Source: Methylococcaceae bacterium (GTDB lineage Bacteria; Pseudomonadota; Gammaproteobacteria; Methylococcales; Methylomonadaceae). Taken from it: a stretch of DNA of 64,000 nucleotides. The position numbers and the translations under genes were made by a program. Positions 37,372-45,027 of the stretch are shown piece after piece (position 1 is the first letter of the stretch; every line of letters begins with the position of its first letter). Location of the stretch: positions 248,001-312,000 of the forward strand of contig JADKAL010000014.1 of assembly GCA_016715325.1 (NCBI GenBank). Direction: 5' to 3'. Below the pieces are notes generated by a model. It did no database searches. It saw only the letters and a list, made by a program, of their open reading frames with translations, and was not told the DNA's origin.

Positions 37372-37398
37372 AGCGCCCATATCTTAGATATGGGCGCT
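37372..37398 (-). terminator. Hairpin between the tandem exported paralogues
   Basis: AGCGCCCATATC and GATATGGGCGCT form a perfect 12-base-pair stem with a three-base loop. On the minus strand it follows the stop of the upstream paralogue and is trailed by a T-rich stretch after about ten bases. It may end or attenuate transcription between the two paralogues. Confidence 0.6.
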
Positions 37399-37409
37399 AA
37401 ACGCCAAGC

Positions 37410-37964
37410 TTATTGGTCGATGATTAAATCTATATCACCGCCTAATGCCGCGTTCCCAGCCAGTTCAGGTGCTGCGCTGCCAGCGTGGACTTCGCTGGTT
37501 CCAGTTTCTACGTTACCTGATGTTTCGCAATGGAATACAAGACCATAAGTTTTGGCGGTAGAACTCGTTTTGTTCACAAGAATGTTGTAATCACCGTTGC
37601 CGTTAACCGCTGTTGTCCCGGGCTGTGTTACGGGATCATTCGGGTCAAGAGTGATATTTGTTGCGGCAGCACAATTTGTTGCAGCAGATGTCGAATCTGT
37701 CGAGATGCCTGATGGCCTGAACCCCTCTCTTGCAATCTGCGCCCTTACTGATGCGCCGCCCGCTTCGTTATTGATTAGCGCATCAATGTGATCGGCATTG
37801 CCTGGACCATCGTCAAAACATTTGACGCGATACAAATCAACAGCCGACGTTGCCGCAGCTAACGTTCTACCGGTCAAGCAATGTGCCGAAGCCAATCCGG
37901 CAAATGCAGAGATTGACAACACAGAGGCTGTCAACAAAACGGTTTTTTTATTTAATAACAACAT
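37410..37964 (-). CDS. Small exported protein B, tandem paralogue
   Basis: This 184-residue protein has a signal peptide ending near FAGLASAH. The mature part begins CLTGRTLAAATSAVDLYRVKC, includes GDYNILVNKTSSTAKTYGLV, and ends SAAPELAGNAALGGDIDLII-DQ. It matches protein A closely except for a short insertion (about residues 115-125, NDPVTQPGTTA). Strong GAGGAG precedes the ATG. Conserved Cys pairs suggest an extracytoplasmic disulphide-stabilised domain. Function unknown. Confidence 0.78.
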   Translation of the reverse strand: MLLLNKKTVLLTASVLSISAFAGLASAHCLTGRTLAAATSAVDLYRVKCFDDGPGNADHIDALINNEAGGASVRAQIAREGFRPSGISTDSTSAATNCAAATNITLDPNDPVTQPGTTAVNGNGDYNILVNKTSSTAKTYGLVFHCETSGNVETGTSEVHAGSAAPELAGNAALGGDIDLIIDQ

Positions 37965-38193
37965 TGTAAAATGCTCCTCGCGGGTTTACCGCAAATCATT
38001 TATAAAAATAAATAACCCCATGACGAGGTTATCTGGGTTAAAAGCATGATAAAAATTAGGTCTTTTATCGCGCTTTTTCTTACTTCCCAACATGTTGGGT
38101 TGGGCTTGGTGGCTTTCGCCTCCAACTGTTGGCAATTGCTGATGTTTTACTTATCAGCGATTGCCTTTTTATTCGGGCCATCAATATCCTTAC

Positions 38194-38925
38194 TTATCTT
38201 TGCAGCCTTTCTTGCCTACGAGCCATATCATCAAGTTTGCTTTGCGCCAGGTCGCGAATGCTTTGTTCTGAATCTGTCAGGGCTTGTTGCAATAGCTGGA
38301 TATCTGTATTCAGACTTCCCACAACAGCCATCAGGGGTATCCTCGCCTTCACGTTGCATAATACTGGTAATGGCTTGTGTTCTGACATTGGGGTCTTGAT
38401 CGGCAATCGCTTCTTCCAGTGCCTTGCGTATTTCAGGATTATCACCTTGACCGAGCAACCCCAGGTTGTAAAGGGCGGTTGCGCGTTCGTCTTTATCTTT
38501 GGATTTTGCTTGCTTTAAAGTAGCTTCGATTTGTATCTGTTGTTCCTTGTCTAGCGCCACATTATTTTGAGTTGAGCCGATAGGTTGCGAATCAACTTGA
38601 TGGCTCACTTGAGAAGTCGACACTGTCACTGCCTGACAACTGCCGACACTGGAACCCAATAGCCAAAACTCAGCGGGTTTATCATTTTGCGCTTTATGTG
38701 CAACCAGTCCGACTTGTTTGGCGACTAGGCAATCCATGACTTGCCCGACGTTAGAGCCGACACAGGTGGCGGATACCGCGGCTTCCGGTCTTGTTCGGTT
38801 AATGTTATCTGGATGCTCGATTGAGTTTTCCGGGCATCGCTTGGCGCACTCAGCGCGACTACGCTGAACGAAATAAAAGCCATACTTAAAACTTGGGTTG
38901 CAAGAAGCATCGGTGTTCGCATCAA
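38194..38925 (-). pseudogene. Broken HEAT-repeat exported protein
   Basis: Three minus-strand frames together describe one protein. The first (38925 to about 38760) has a signal peptide (LLATQVLSMAFISFSVVALS). The second (to about 38340) carries SATCVGSNVGQVMDCLVAKQ, then HEAT-like helices (ERATALYNLGLLGQGDNPEI, RKALEEAIADQDPNVRTQAI). The third (to 38194) continues HEAT-like text: AVVGSLNTDIQLLQQALTDS. The frames join if one base is lost at the CCCC run near 38335 and another indel is made around 38740-38810. HEAT repeats mediate protein contacts; similar exported HEAT proteins exist, function unknown. Either a decayed gene or sequencing indels. Confidence 0.7.
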
Positions 38926-39330
38926 TCTTATTATTGTTATCTACGGTTATTGTCTTACTTGTAAAAATCTTTACATTAAATGATGGCTATCCTTCAAAAA
39001 GGATGCAGGTGTTATTTCAACCCGCACCATAGAGAGGAAGGATGCAGACTTATGCGACGATAAAGCGACATAAGCCGTTTCAAGCAATACTGCATTAATT
39101 AGTTTTAAGGGGAGAAAAAAATTTCTATGGCTTAAACGACTAATTGCCAAAATAAAAGCAATACTTATGCCAGAAAATTCAGAACTTTTTCCCTAGTTTA
39201 AAATCTCATACGCCCTGAAAAAAATTATCTATCTATCTGTTACAAAAGAGAATTATTGGTTTTTATACCGAAGATTAAAAATTTTATTCGGTTCCTCGGT
39301 ATAGCCAGTTTTTTGCCGCTTAGTTTAGAA

Positions 39331-39449
39331 ACTGTGTGATATGACACACTTTTTAAAAAAACGGCCTATCTAAAAAGCTATATATATCAGAGCTATAACG
39401 AAAAGTGTGTGATATGCCATAGTAGGTGTGTGATATGACACACTTTTTA
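39331..39449. promoter_or_regulatory. Palindrome array, copy 2 (GTGTGTGATATGACACAC type)
   Basis: The first site, TGTGTGATATGACACAC, starts at 39333. A composite at 39401-39449 contains GTGTGTGATATGCCATA, then GTGTGTGATATGACACAC, with A-rich and T-rich ends. Order, spacing (about 70 bases) and flanks match copy 1 at 821-944. The presence of the same design at two loci upstream of exported-protein genes suggests binding sites of one regulator. Confidence 0.55.
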
Positions 39450-39493
39450 TAGAAAAAACTTAGCTGTAACGTTACTGTTACTAGAAAATCAAG

Positions 39494-39649
39494 TCAGTTA
39501 CGGCGAGCAACGAAAGATTGGCCTACTTTGGTTAAATGTGTAAGCCCGAATTTTTTGGCAATCTTACAAATTAAGTCGACTATGTATGTTCTTACAGTAT
39601 TTTCCTGAATACTGTAAACAGCACTAAACATTCTATTAACGCTATTTAC
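39494..39649 (-). pseudogene. Possible LuxR-type HTH remnant
   Basis: An open minus-strand stretch ending at a TGA encodes FSAVYSIQENTVRTYIVDLI followed by CKIAKKFGLTHLTKVG. The ENTVRTY...I..KFGL spacing fits the recognition-helix end of a LuxR/NarL helix-turn-helix. There is no start codon or receiver domain, and the stretch overlaps the thpR upstream region, so it would be a C-terminal relic. Short length makes this tentative. Confidence 0.35.
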
Positions 39650-39662
39650 AAAGGAATGATTG

Positions 39663-40163
39663 ATGAAACGATTGTTTTTTGCGCTTTGGCCGAATGAGAA
39701 CGCTCGCGAGCAATGTATTCATGTACTTAACTCCGTATCGTTAAAACAAGCTAGGCCCGTTCAAGCCGCTAATATTCATGTCACCTTATTATTTTTAGGC
39801 AACCTCGATTTAGCCAAAGAGGAATCATTAAGACGAGAGCTTATGAACGTTTCTGTCCCATCCATAACTCTACTATTCAATAGACTTAGTTTCTGGGAAA
39901 AATCCGGCGTTATATGTCTGACCGCAACCGATTCATGTCCCGAGATAGAATCGGTTGTTGAAAATTTAGAAAAATTAGCAAGAAAATCGACGATTCAAGT
40001 TGATAGACGACCATTTAAGCCGCACGTTACCTTAGTCAAAAACGTCAAAACGCAAATTGAACTGAAATTTGAGCCTATTATTTGGCATTCAGACTCATTT
40101 TGTCTGGTTGAGTCTTGTCGATTTAACGATAGTATCGAATACCGTATTGTTGAAAAGCGGTAA
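39663..40163 (+). CDS. thpR: RNA 2',3'-cyclic phosphodiesterase (ThpR/LigT)
   Basis: This 166-residue 2H phosphoesterase has both histidine motifs, HVTLLFLG and PHVTLVKN. It starts KRLFFALWPNENAREQ, typical of ThpR. The enzyme opens 2',3'-cyclic phosphates and, in vitro, can ligate tRNA halves. I start it at ATG 39663 (AAGGAATG upstream); the codon just before is TTG. No partner gene lies beside it. Confidence 0.92.
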   Translation: MKRLFFALWPNENAREQCIHVLNSVSLKQARPVQAANIHVTLLFLGNLDLAKEESLRRELMNVSVPSITLLFNRLSFWEKSGVICLTATDSCPEIESVVENLEKLARKSTIQVDRRPFKPHVTLVKNVKTQIELKFEPIIWHSDSFCLVESCRFNDSIEYRIVEKR

Positions 40164-40499
40164 GGCAAACGGTAAATCAAAATCGCTGAGAAACTTAATT
40201 TAAAGAAGCGATGATGAAGTCTATCAACAAGTTTGCCATTTATAACCTGAATGTCGCACTCTGTGGATGCAAACGTGATCAAATTGATTAGAGTTTCTTC
40301 AGCTTATGTTAGTAGAGCGCAGAAAGTTTGCTCTACTAAGTGCTAACGAGAATGCTGAGTTACGTCTAACTATGAATGCTATTATTGATTCGGCCTGTTA
40401 AAGTCTGAACCATTCGTGCTGAGCAAGTCGAAGTACAGACCTCCTTTCGACAGGCTCAAGGCGAATGGAAGTTAGGACTTAAAAGGGCCGAATCTATAA
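40164..40499. other. 336-base gap with a dispersed repeat
   Basis: Between thpR and the convergent exported protein there is no gene. Bases 40404-40470 hold an inverted repeat (next entry). The remainder is unremarkable. Confidence 0.5.
40404..40470. repeat. CATTCGTGCTGAGC.../...GGCTCAAGGCGAATGG inverted repeat
   Basis: CCATTCGTGCTGAGCAAGTC (20 bases) is roughly complementary to GACAGGCTCAAGGCGAATGG. This is the widespread TTCGTGCTGAGC/TTTCGACAGGCTCAGGGCGAACGG-type bacterial intergenic element (quoted in part). Diverged relatives lie at 10500-10590 and 25030-25235. Confidence 0.65.
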
Positions 40500-40913
40500 T
40501 TATGGCGCCTTAGGGCATACAGCAACCGCATATTCGACATCGGTAATTCTAATCAAGTTACGATTGGCATCAGTGTTAGCAGCGCCCAAGAAAAACAGTA
40601 GCTTGGCCTTAAGAGCGGCAACAGCATTAGGATTGTCCCTGATTTTAACATCCAGTTCAGTTAAACGGGGTAACGCATTAAGCACCGCAAAATCCGCTGC
40701 TATCAAAGGTTGCAAAACGCCATTTCCTATAATAAAAACAATCTTGTCGGAATGGTAAACCTGTGCGGTGGGCGCTATGGTCGGACAGCTTGTGATTGCG
40801 GCTCTACCTATAGTTTCGACCGTCGGTACTGCAGAATGAGCAGTAGAAGCAGCACCCATTATGGCAAACAGCGTGGCTGCAATCGATATAGTTTTTAGTG
40901 TTTTTGTGTTCAT
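40500..40913 (-). CDS. Small exported protein, unrecognised
   Basis: This 137-residue protein has a signal peptide (LFAIMGAASTAHSA). The mature part contains TSCPTIAPTAQVYHSDKIVF, then a helical stretch (NPNAVAALKAKLLFFLGAAN), and ends YAVAVCPKAP. Its two Cys residues may form a disulphide. AGGAG precedes the ATG, so it appears to be translated. No family recognised. The next gene upstream on the same strand is also an exported protein. Confidence 0.7.
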   Translation of the reverse strand: MNTKTLKTISIAATLFAIMGAASTAHSAVPTVETIGRAAITSCPTIAPTAQVYHSDKIVFIIGNGVLQPLIAADFAVLNALPRLTELDVKIRDNPNAVAALKAKLLFFLGAANTDANRNLIRITDVEYAVAVCPKAP

Positions 40914-41201
40914 GTTAGTATGCTCCTGCCGTTTAAAAACAAACGGTCATCATTAGTAAAAAGAATAAATTGCCGATAAAGATTTCCTATCCTCATCGGC
41001 TTAGTCAGGCCGCCAATCTGATCCATTGCTGGTCTGACGATTTTGATTTTCAATCTTGCTATGATTGAAAACTGTCGATACTGTCCAGGTATCGCTAAGG
41101 GACTGCGGGCGGATAATTTTCCGTAGTCCTTCAATCTTTTTTCTTTTTGAAATTGCTTTTAAAGACCATTTAAAAGTAACCTGTCCAGACTTCATCCCAA
41201 A

Positions 41202-41813
41202 TTATGGCGCGACGACCAATGGGATGATCCCAATCGGCGGAACTAAACGATTGTCTGTGCACGTTACCGTCAATGAACTATCTAAGACGGTCAGATTAGG
41301 TACGTTGCCGATTTTTCTCGCTAGCAGGTACACTGTCTGACCGAAAAAAGGTGCTGCTACGGCTGGAAAAGTAAAATAGCCTGGATTTACCAAGACATTT
41401 GCCATCCAACCGCCGGTTGTAGTGATTTCCTTGATTTGATTATCCCGCACTAAGGTGCCGCCTGCGACTTGGTTCCAGAATTCCAAAGTACGTTCTTGAC
41501 CTTGGTTAATGAGAGGATTGGGGCTGTTGCTTACCGTAAATCTATATTGCCAAGGTGCGGCCGATGGCTGGAATAACGGGTTTTGGGCATCCGCGCTTCC
41601 GGTTGCGATACAATACCGTTGGGTAGGGTTTTGAAAAGTTACTTTGCCGAGAACTGTCCAAGTTGCCGGTGATGTCACTGTTATATTGGTGTTTGTAGCG
41701 CTACCGCCTATCGCATCTACCGCCAAGGCCGTTCCCGACATAAATACTGAACTAGCTGACAACGCCATGCCCAATATGATGCTGTTCTTTCTGTTTAATA
41801 AATGGATTTTCAT
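41202..41813 (-). CDS. Small exported protein, unrecognised
   Basis: This 203-residue protein has a signal peptide (ILGMALSASSVFMSGTALA). The mature part is Thr/Pro/Asn-rich and beta-like (SATNTNITVTSPATWTVLGK, TFQNPTQRYCIATGSAD), with two Cys residues. The C-terminus ends in a hydrophobic PPIGIIPLVVAP. Strong GAGGAG precedes the ATG. It resembles surface-exposed or pseudopilin-like secreted proteins only in general character. No function assigned. Confidence 0.7.
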   Translation of the reverse strand: MKIHLLNRKNSIILGMALSASSVFMSGTALAVDAIGGSATNTNITVTSPATWTVLGKVTFQNPTQRYCIATGSADAQNPLFQPSAAPWQYRFTVSNSPNPLINQGQERTLEFWNQVAGGTLVRDNQIKEITTTGGWMANVLVNPGYFTFPAVAAPFFGQTVYLLARKIGNVPNLTVLDSSLTVTCTDNRLVPPIGIIPLVVAP

Positions 41814-42179
41814 GTTTTTCTCCTCAAAATGCCGATTAAAATTTTGGTCGACCGAATATGCAATGATTTACCAGCTGATAAACCGTGCGTTCACTCGATT
41901 CTCTTTATTAAGCCGTGCTCAACGCAAAATACTGAGTAGGAAACAACCGGCTTGAGTGATACTTTATGGCAATATTGATGAAGGAACTTGCAGGAAAAAA
42001 ATAACAAATATGAAAGATTGAACAATTATGCTTATCTAAGTGATTGTAAATGGTAATTATTCATAGAACGTACATAATTAGTGGGATTTCATATCAACGT
42101 TAAGCGTCATGAAACGATATGTCTCTAACTTAAATAGATTAAAGTTGGCTGTACCACGTTTTTTCCGGGATCAAAGCGT
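41814..42179. other. Divergent region before the response regulator
   Basis: This 366-base AT-rich gap separates the exported protein (minus) from the response regulator (plus) and must hold both promoters. I see no clear operator or terminator. Confidence 0.4.
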
Positions 42180-42905
42180 ATGAGTATAAAAATTGCCTTA
42201 GTTGAAGATGATGAAATCATTCGAAACAATTATTCGGAAATTCTTGCGGACGAAGGATTTGAAGTCGTTGTTTTTAGTAATCGGCAAGAAGCGATGAATT
42301 ATTTCCAAGTATCCTTGCCGGATATTGCTATTCTCGATGTCGGCCTACAAGAAGAACGGGACGGCGGGTTTAAACTTTGTTCGGATTTACGACGGTTAGC
42401 GCCAAAATTGCCGATCATTTTTTTAACGTCGCGTGATGAGGAAATCGACCGGATTTCAGGACTACGTTTAGGGGCTGACGATTACATTACTAAAGATGCC
42501 AGCATCAATTTTTTGATGGTGAGAATTGAGGCCTTATTTCATCGCATTGAAGTGCTGACTCAAAGTAGTAAACCGCCCGAATTTAAAGCTGAGCACAATA
42601 ATTTAATGTTCGGCTCGTTAAAACTAGATAAGAAATTATTGAGTGCGGCATGGAAAAATACCCCGCTAGACCTCAGCTTGACCCAATTCTGGATTCTCTG
42701 TGAGCTGGTGACACCCCCCGGAGAAATAAAAACTTGCGATAAATTAATGCATGCGGCGCATATTTGCGTCGAACCCAATACGATAACAGCGCATATTAAA
42801 ACGATTCGCTCCCGCTTTCGTGATATCGATAGCGATTTCGATTGCATAAAAACCGAACGTTCTGCCGGTTATCGCTGGTTAGACAAAAATACGAGTACGC
42901 CTTAA
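42180..42905 (+). CDS. Response regulator of the dedicated-sortase (PdsR) type
   Basis: This 241-residue protein has a receiver (EDDE near residues 9-12, phospho-acceptor Asp53 in AILDVGLQEERDGG, Lys105 in DDYITKDAS) and a winged-helix output domain (LTQFWILCELV, NTITAHIKTIRSRF, ERSAGYRW). The insert after Asp53 and the SGLRLGADDYITKD text match the proteobacterial dedicated sortase system regulator family. No sortase gene is in this window, so the name describes only family resemblance. The convergent kinase at 42943 is the likely partner. Confidence 0.85.
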   Translation: MSIKIALVEDDEIIRNNYSEILADEGFEVVVFSNRQEAMNYFQVSLPDIAILDVGLQEERDGGFKLCSDLRRLAPKLPIIFLTSRDEEIDRISGLRLGADDYITKDASINFLMVRIEALFHRIEVLTQSSKPPEFKAEHNNLMFGSLKLDKKLLSAAWKNTPLDLSLTQFWILCELVTPPGEIKTCDKLMHAAHICVEPNTITAHIKTIRSRFRDIDSDFDCIKTERSAGYRWLDKNTSTP

Positions 42906-42942
42906 TCGTCAATTTTTAGTGAGTAGATTGAAATGGAGCAAG

Positions 42943-44412
42943 TTAAATGGGGATTCGTACGGTAAAGATTGCGCCTTCGTTGTTTGGCAAATCGTTCGCA
43001 TCAACCGAACCGCCGTGACCTTCGGTAATCAGCCTGACTAAATAAAGCCCCAACCCCAAGTTATCGCTTTTCCAATGACCGGCGTCTCTTAAGGAAACAA
43101 ACAGATCGAACATTTTAATCTTCTCCTCGGGCAGTTTGACGCCCTCATTTATAACCGACAGTTCGGCCGTATTCCGGTTATTTTGAAGTGTAATTGTAAT
43201 CGGAGTATTCGGATGGCTGTGCTCGATGGCATTGTTGACTAGATTGTCCAGCAGTTGTCTAAGACGATCCTCATTGCCCATAATTATAAGATGCAGGTCG
43301 ATATCCCCGATAAATCGGCATTGAGGGTAGGAGAGTTTGTACTCATCGAGTTGAGATTTAACGATGTGGCCTAAATTTACCGATTTTAAAGGCTCTTTAT
43401 AGATCATTGCTTCTAAATTGCTCGCATTACTGACACTCGTCAATAATATATTCATATAGTTAAGGCTTTTTTTAGCGCGTTCCACATAGATGTCGATTGA
43501 GGGTTGTTGCGACCGGCGTTCGATGAGTTCCAGAGAGCTTTTTACGCCTATCGAAGCATTTTTTAGTTCATGCTTTAAAAACTTAGCCATATTTTCCAGC
43601 CATTGAATACGGCGGTTATTGGCTTCCACCAATTCATCGGTACGTTCATCGACCAAGCCTTCAAGATGTTTGCTGTATTCGGCAAGTTGTTGGTCCCGTA
43701 TTTCGATTTGTTCCAACATTGCATTAAAACTATCGATTAAGTTGCCGAGTTCGTCGTTGGAATGATTGGGAATTCTTACTGAGTAATCATCGCTTTCGGA
43801 AACCTTACCGGTCACCTTTTGCAGATTCAAAATGGGTACGGAAATTAACTTATGCAGCCGGGCCGAGACGATCAAACTGAGCGTAAAACAGGCTAGCAAC
43901 GTGATAACGACCCAAGTCAAATAACGTAACATTTTTACGGCGAAGCCGGTCATGTCGGACTTTATGAGGACTGTGCCTATGCGTTGTTTTTCAAAATAAA
44001 TATCGTTTGAAACTTCAATCGAACCGGTAAATTTTCCGGAAGGTAGACGTTGTAAAATTTGTGTCAACCCTAAGGAATCTTGCTGTTGAGCGGAAATGTT
44101 CACTGAATCGCTCTTATATTCGGCAAATAACCCGCTTTCCTCCTGATAAATCGCTGCATACACAATATCCGACTTTATGGCTAATGCGGTTAAATTTTCT
44201 ATGGCCGTTTTTGGGTCGTTAAACGTTAAGGAGCCGATACTTCGCGAACCGATGATTTTTGCTAACGTGGTCAATTCCGCTTCGATATCGTTGCGCATCG
44301 TTACCGCCTCATTAATCGAAATCACGAGAGCCATCACAAAGATTCCAATGCTTGCCGACAGCATCATCATGGCAATCAGTTTGGTTTTAATCGGCAGGTC
44401 ACGTAATTTCAT
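42943..44412 (-). CDS. Histidine kinase with CHASE8-type sensor and HAMP
   Basis: This 489-residue kinase has helices near residues 13-33 and 163-186. Between them is a CHASE8-like sensor (ELTTLAKIIGSRSIGSLTFN, then DIVYAAIYQEES). HAMP (about 185-240), a coiled linker, an H-box at His281 (FLKHELKNASIGVKSSLELI) and an ATPase domain (LVNNAIEHSHP, NLGLGLYLVRLI) follow. This sensor-HAMP part is the same as in YfiN-type diguanylate cyclases, here joined to a kinase output. It lies six bases from the YfiR-family gene upstream. The H-box reads HELKN rather than HELRTP, found in some kinases. It converges on the response regulator. Confidence 0.87.
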   Translation of the reverse strand: MKLRDLPIKTKLIAMMMLSASIGIFVMALVISINEAVTMRNDIEAELTTLAKIIGSRSIGSLTFNDPKTAIENLTALAIKSDIVYAAIYQEESGLFAEYKSDSVNISAQQQDSLGLTQILQRLPSGKFTGSIEVSNDIYFEKQRIGTVLIKSDMTGFAVKMLRYLTWVVITLLACFTLSLIVSARLHKLISVPILNLQKVTGKVSESDDYSVRIPNHSNDELGNLIDSFNAMLEQIEIRDQQLAEYSKHLEGLVDERTDELVEANNRRIQWLENMAKFLKHELKNASIGVKSSLELIERRSQQPSIDIYVERAKKSLNYMNILLTSVSNASNLEAMIYKEPLKSVNLGHIVKSQLDEYKLSYPQCRFIGDIDLHLIIMGNEDRLRQLLDNLVNNAIEHSHPNTPITITLQNNRNTAELSVINEGVKLPEEKIKMFDLFVSLRDAGHWKSDNLGLGLYLVRLITEGHGGSVDANDLPNNEGAIFTVRIPI

Positions 44413-44418
44413 AATTAA

Positions 44419-44997
44419 TCACGTCCCTTCTTTTGTGGTTTTAACCAGTTTCGCAAGTTCGATAATTTTTGAGCTTATGGATAGTTCGGCTTGTTTAATT
44501 GCATCGGGATTGATTTCAAATTGAATGTGATCACCCGATTTAATAAACGTAACCATGCCGCCGCGATTTGAAAACCCCGGTATATCGCTGACGGTTAGGA
44601 TGGGAAACGGCTGCAGAGAATTCAGCAGTGCGGGTAGTCTTTGGGTTTCGGAGGTGCTGATAAAGACGACATGACAATTTTGTAACGACTCCTCAGACAG
44701 AACTCCGTTGCTATAAACTTCAACATGAAGTCTTTTATCTTTAACGGGTTTGCCCTCTATAGCTTCCAACGCAGTCTGACCGAACGGGTTTCTGCCGATA
44801 ATACAAAATTCTATAGTCGTATGACTATCATTGAGTTTAATCTCAGGCCAGTCGGTAAAGAGCGCAAATTTGTAGCTGTATAAGGCTTTGAGCGTATCTT
44901 CGCCGAATATTTTTTCTTGAGCGATTCCCGTTAAAGGAAAAACAACGAGTAGGACCGATAGCGATAAAAACCTTAAGATTTTAAGTAGGCGTGACAC
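44419..44997 (-). CDS. YfiR family periplasmic protein
   Basis: This 192-residue protein has a signal peptide (FLSLSVLLVVFPLTGIAQ) and the YfiR/DUF4154 domain: LKALYSYKFALFTDWP, EFCIIGRNPFG, CHVVFISTSE, and ILTVSDIPGFSNRGGMVTFI (20). YfiR in Pseudomonas binds YfiN in the periplasm and silences it. Here the same sensor type is on a histidine kinase immediately downstream, so this protein is probably its periplasmic inhibitor or signal adaptor. It follows the TonB receptor by 30 bases. Confidence 0.88.
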   Translation of the reverse strand: MSRLLKILRFLSLSVLLVVFPLTGIAQEKIFGEDTLKALYSYKFALFTDWPEIKLNDSHTTIEFCIIGRNPFGQTALEAIEGKPVKDKRLHVEVYSNGVLSEESLQNCHVVFISTSETQRLPALLNSLQPFPILTVSDIPGFSNRGGMVTFIKSGDHIQFEINPDAIKQAELSISSKIIELAKLVKTTKEGT

Positions 44998-45027
44998 AAA
45001 ATATGCGATCGTTAAGTAAGCACGGTT

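Larger units (their letters stand above)
38926..39662. other. 737-base gap: palindrome array and regulator remnant
   Basis: The gap between the broken HEAT-repeat gene and thpR holds a hairpin-like stretch near 38995-39042 whose ACCCGCAC and AGAGAGGAAGG pieces match those at 474-492, a palindrome array (39331-39449), a possible LuxR-type remnant (39494-39649, minus) and a TTACAGTAT/ATACTGTAA hairpin (39592-39617). No intact gene is seen. Confidence 0.55.

Noticed and set aside
38046..38518. Plus-strand membrane-protein-like frames
   Set aside because: They mirror the HEAT-repeat gene on the other strand, which has recognisable helical repeats, so the hydrophobicity is a shadow.
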